From NCBI GenBank assembly GCA_020724725.1, contig DYGL01000003.1, forward strand, positions 1-51,108: a DNA stretch of 51,108 bases. Direction: 5' to 3'. The first letter of the stretch is position 1. Each line of letters begins with the position of its first letter. The DNA is from Candidatus Microgenomatus sp. Lineage in GTDB: Bacteria; Patescibacteriota; Microgenomatia; UBA1400; PJMF01. Position numbers and translations under genes: made by a program. This document shows positions 50,819 through 51,108 of this stretch, piece by piece. Under the pieces are notes generated by a model. That model did not search any database. It was not told the origin of the DNA and saw only the letters and a program-made list of their open reading frames with translations.

Positions 50819-51108
50819 CTAATTGATATTAAATTCCAAATCAACCCGAGGAAAGGGTAAGCTTTGCTTGGTGGGATTGTTTTCCTTCAGAGTTTCTCGA
50901 AGCTCATAAACTCGCTCATTAAGTGGACCCAACTCCACATTCTCCTCTTTCTGCTCAAAAACTGGGTCTGGATCTGGGGATTTCTTTAAAAAGATTGATA
51001 AAAATGTAAAAAACACAATTAAAAACAAAACAACAACCAAAGCATAAAAAGGTCTCAAGCTTTTATTTTTTTGTAAATCTTTAAAACTTAAACGTTTTTT
51101 TGACTTAT
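50819..51108 (-). CDS. Membrane protein, N-terminus cut by window edge
   Basis: The frame stays open to the right edge, so the TTG at 51058 is unlikely to be the start. Visible residues begin KSKKRLSFKDLQKNKSLRPF, then one hydrophobic span (YALVVVLFLIVFFTFLSIFL) and an acidic, Pro-containing tail of about 50 residues that should lie outside. It ends 16 bases before frr. I do not recognise a family; a FtsL/FtsB-like divisome protein is possible by layout only. Confidence 0.6.
   Translation of the reverse strand, partial: KSKKRLSFKDLQKNKSLRPFYALVVVLFLIVFFTFLSIFLKKSPDPDPVFEQKEENVELGPLNERVYELRETLKENNPTKQSLPFPRVDLEFNIN

Overview
The window is a dense, AT-rich bacterial chromosome segment that reads with the standard bacterial code: TGA works as a stop at many ATGA start/stop overlaps. 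Gene content points to a monoderm, small-genome lineage, most like the Candidate Phyla Radiation (Patescibacteria), perhaps a Microgenomates-type genome. The supporting features are a very large glycosyltransferase repertoire, LCP and sortase surface-attachment proteins, a DPMS-GtrA fusion, an ADP-forming acyl-CoA synthetase, almost no intergenic space, and convergent genes that overlap at their 3' ends. The phylum call is inference; no rRNA is present. No gene-free stretch exceeds 300 bases.

Layout. (1) Positions 1-4082, minus strand: five cytoplasmic glycosyltransferases (four GT2, one ALG11-like GT4). (2) 4139-6567, plus strand: a DPM1-like GT2 and a PTPS-related membrane protein, which collides tail to tail with a second PTPS-related protein. 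(3) 6512-16081, minus strand: a run headed by a Wzx/MOP flippase, followed by four paralogous GT-C membrane glycosyltransferases and the second PTPS-related protein. (4) 16150-19697, plus strand: an LCP-family ligase, a 48-residue membrane peptide, rfbB, an rfbD-like reductase and two small helical proteins. trmD lies opposite. (5) 20398-29680, plus strand: ugd, rmd, gmd, a DPMS-GtrA fusion, a GT2 and three GT-C proteins, then tRNA-Gln(CUG). Together these regions make nucleotide sugars (dTDP-6-deoxyhexose, UDP-glucuronate, GDP-D-rhamnose), assemble and flip lipid-linked glycans, extend them outside with polyprenyl-phosphate sugars, and probably attach them to the wall through LCP.

(6) 29795-42695: mixed housekeeping. 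On the minus strand are an unrecognised helical protein under a compact cobalamin-riboswitch-like leader with a terminator/antiterminator, an HTH-nucleotidyltransferase, a CoaD-CoaE fusion, an ADP-forming acyl-CoA synthetase, prmC and recJ. On the plus strand are exonuclease III, a PQ-loop-like protein, a DUF5665-like protein, a GT4, a DsbA-like thiol oxidoreductase and a CCA-adding enzyme with insertions. (7) 42692-51108, minus strand: secF, secD, an HTH-nucleotidyltransferase, a sortase next to a PKD protein with a probable sorting signal, a DUF3048 protein, rseP, frr and an edge-truncated membrane protein.

Two signals stand out. One is the riboswitch-like element at 30582-30740, whose terminator and antiterminator are mutually exclusive. 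The other is a recurring promoter layout in which the -10 box ends only about 6-10 bases before the ATG, implying leaderless mRNAs for at least eight transcription units.
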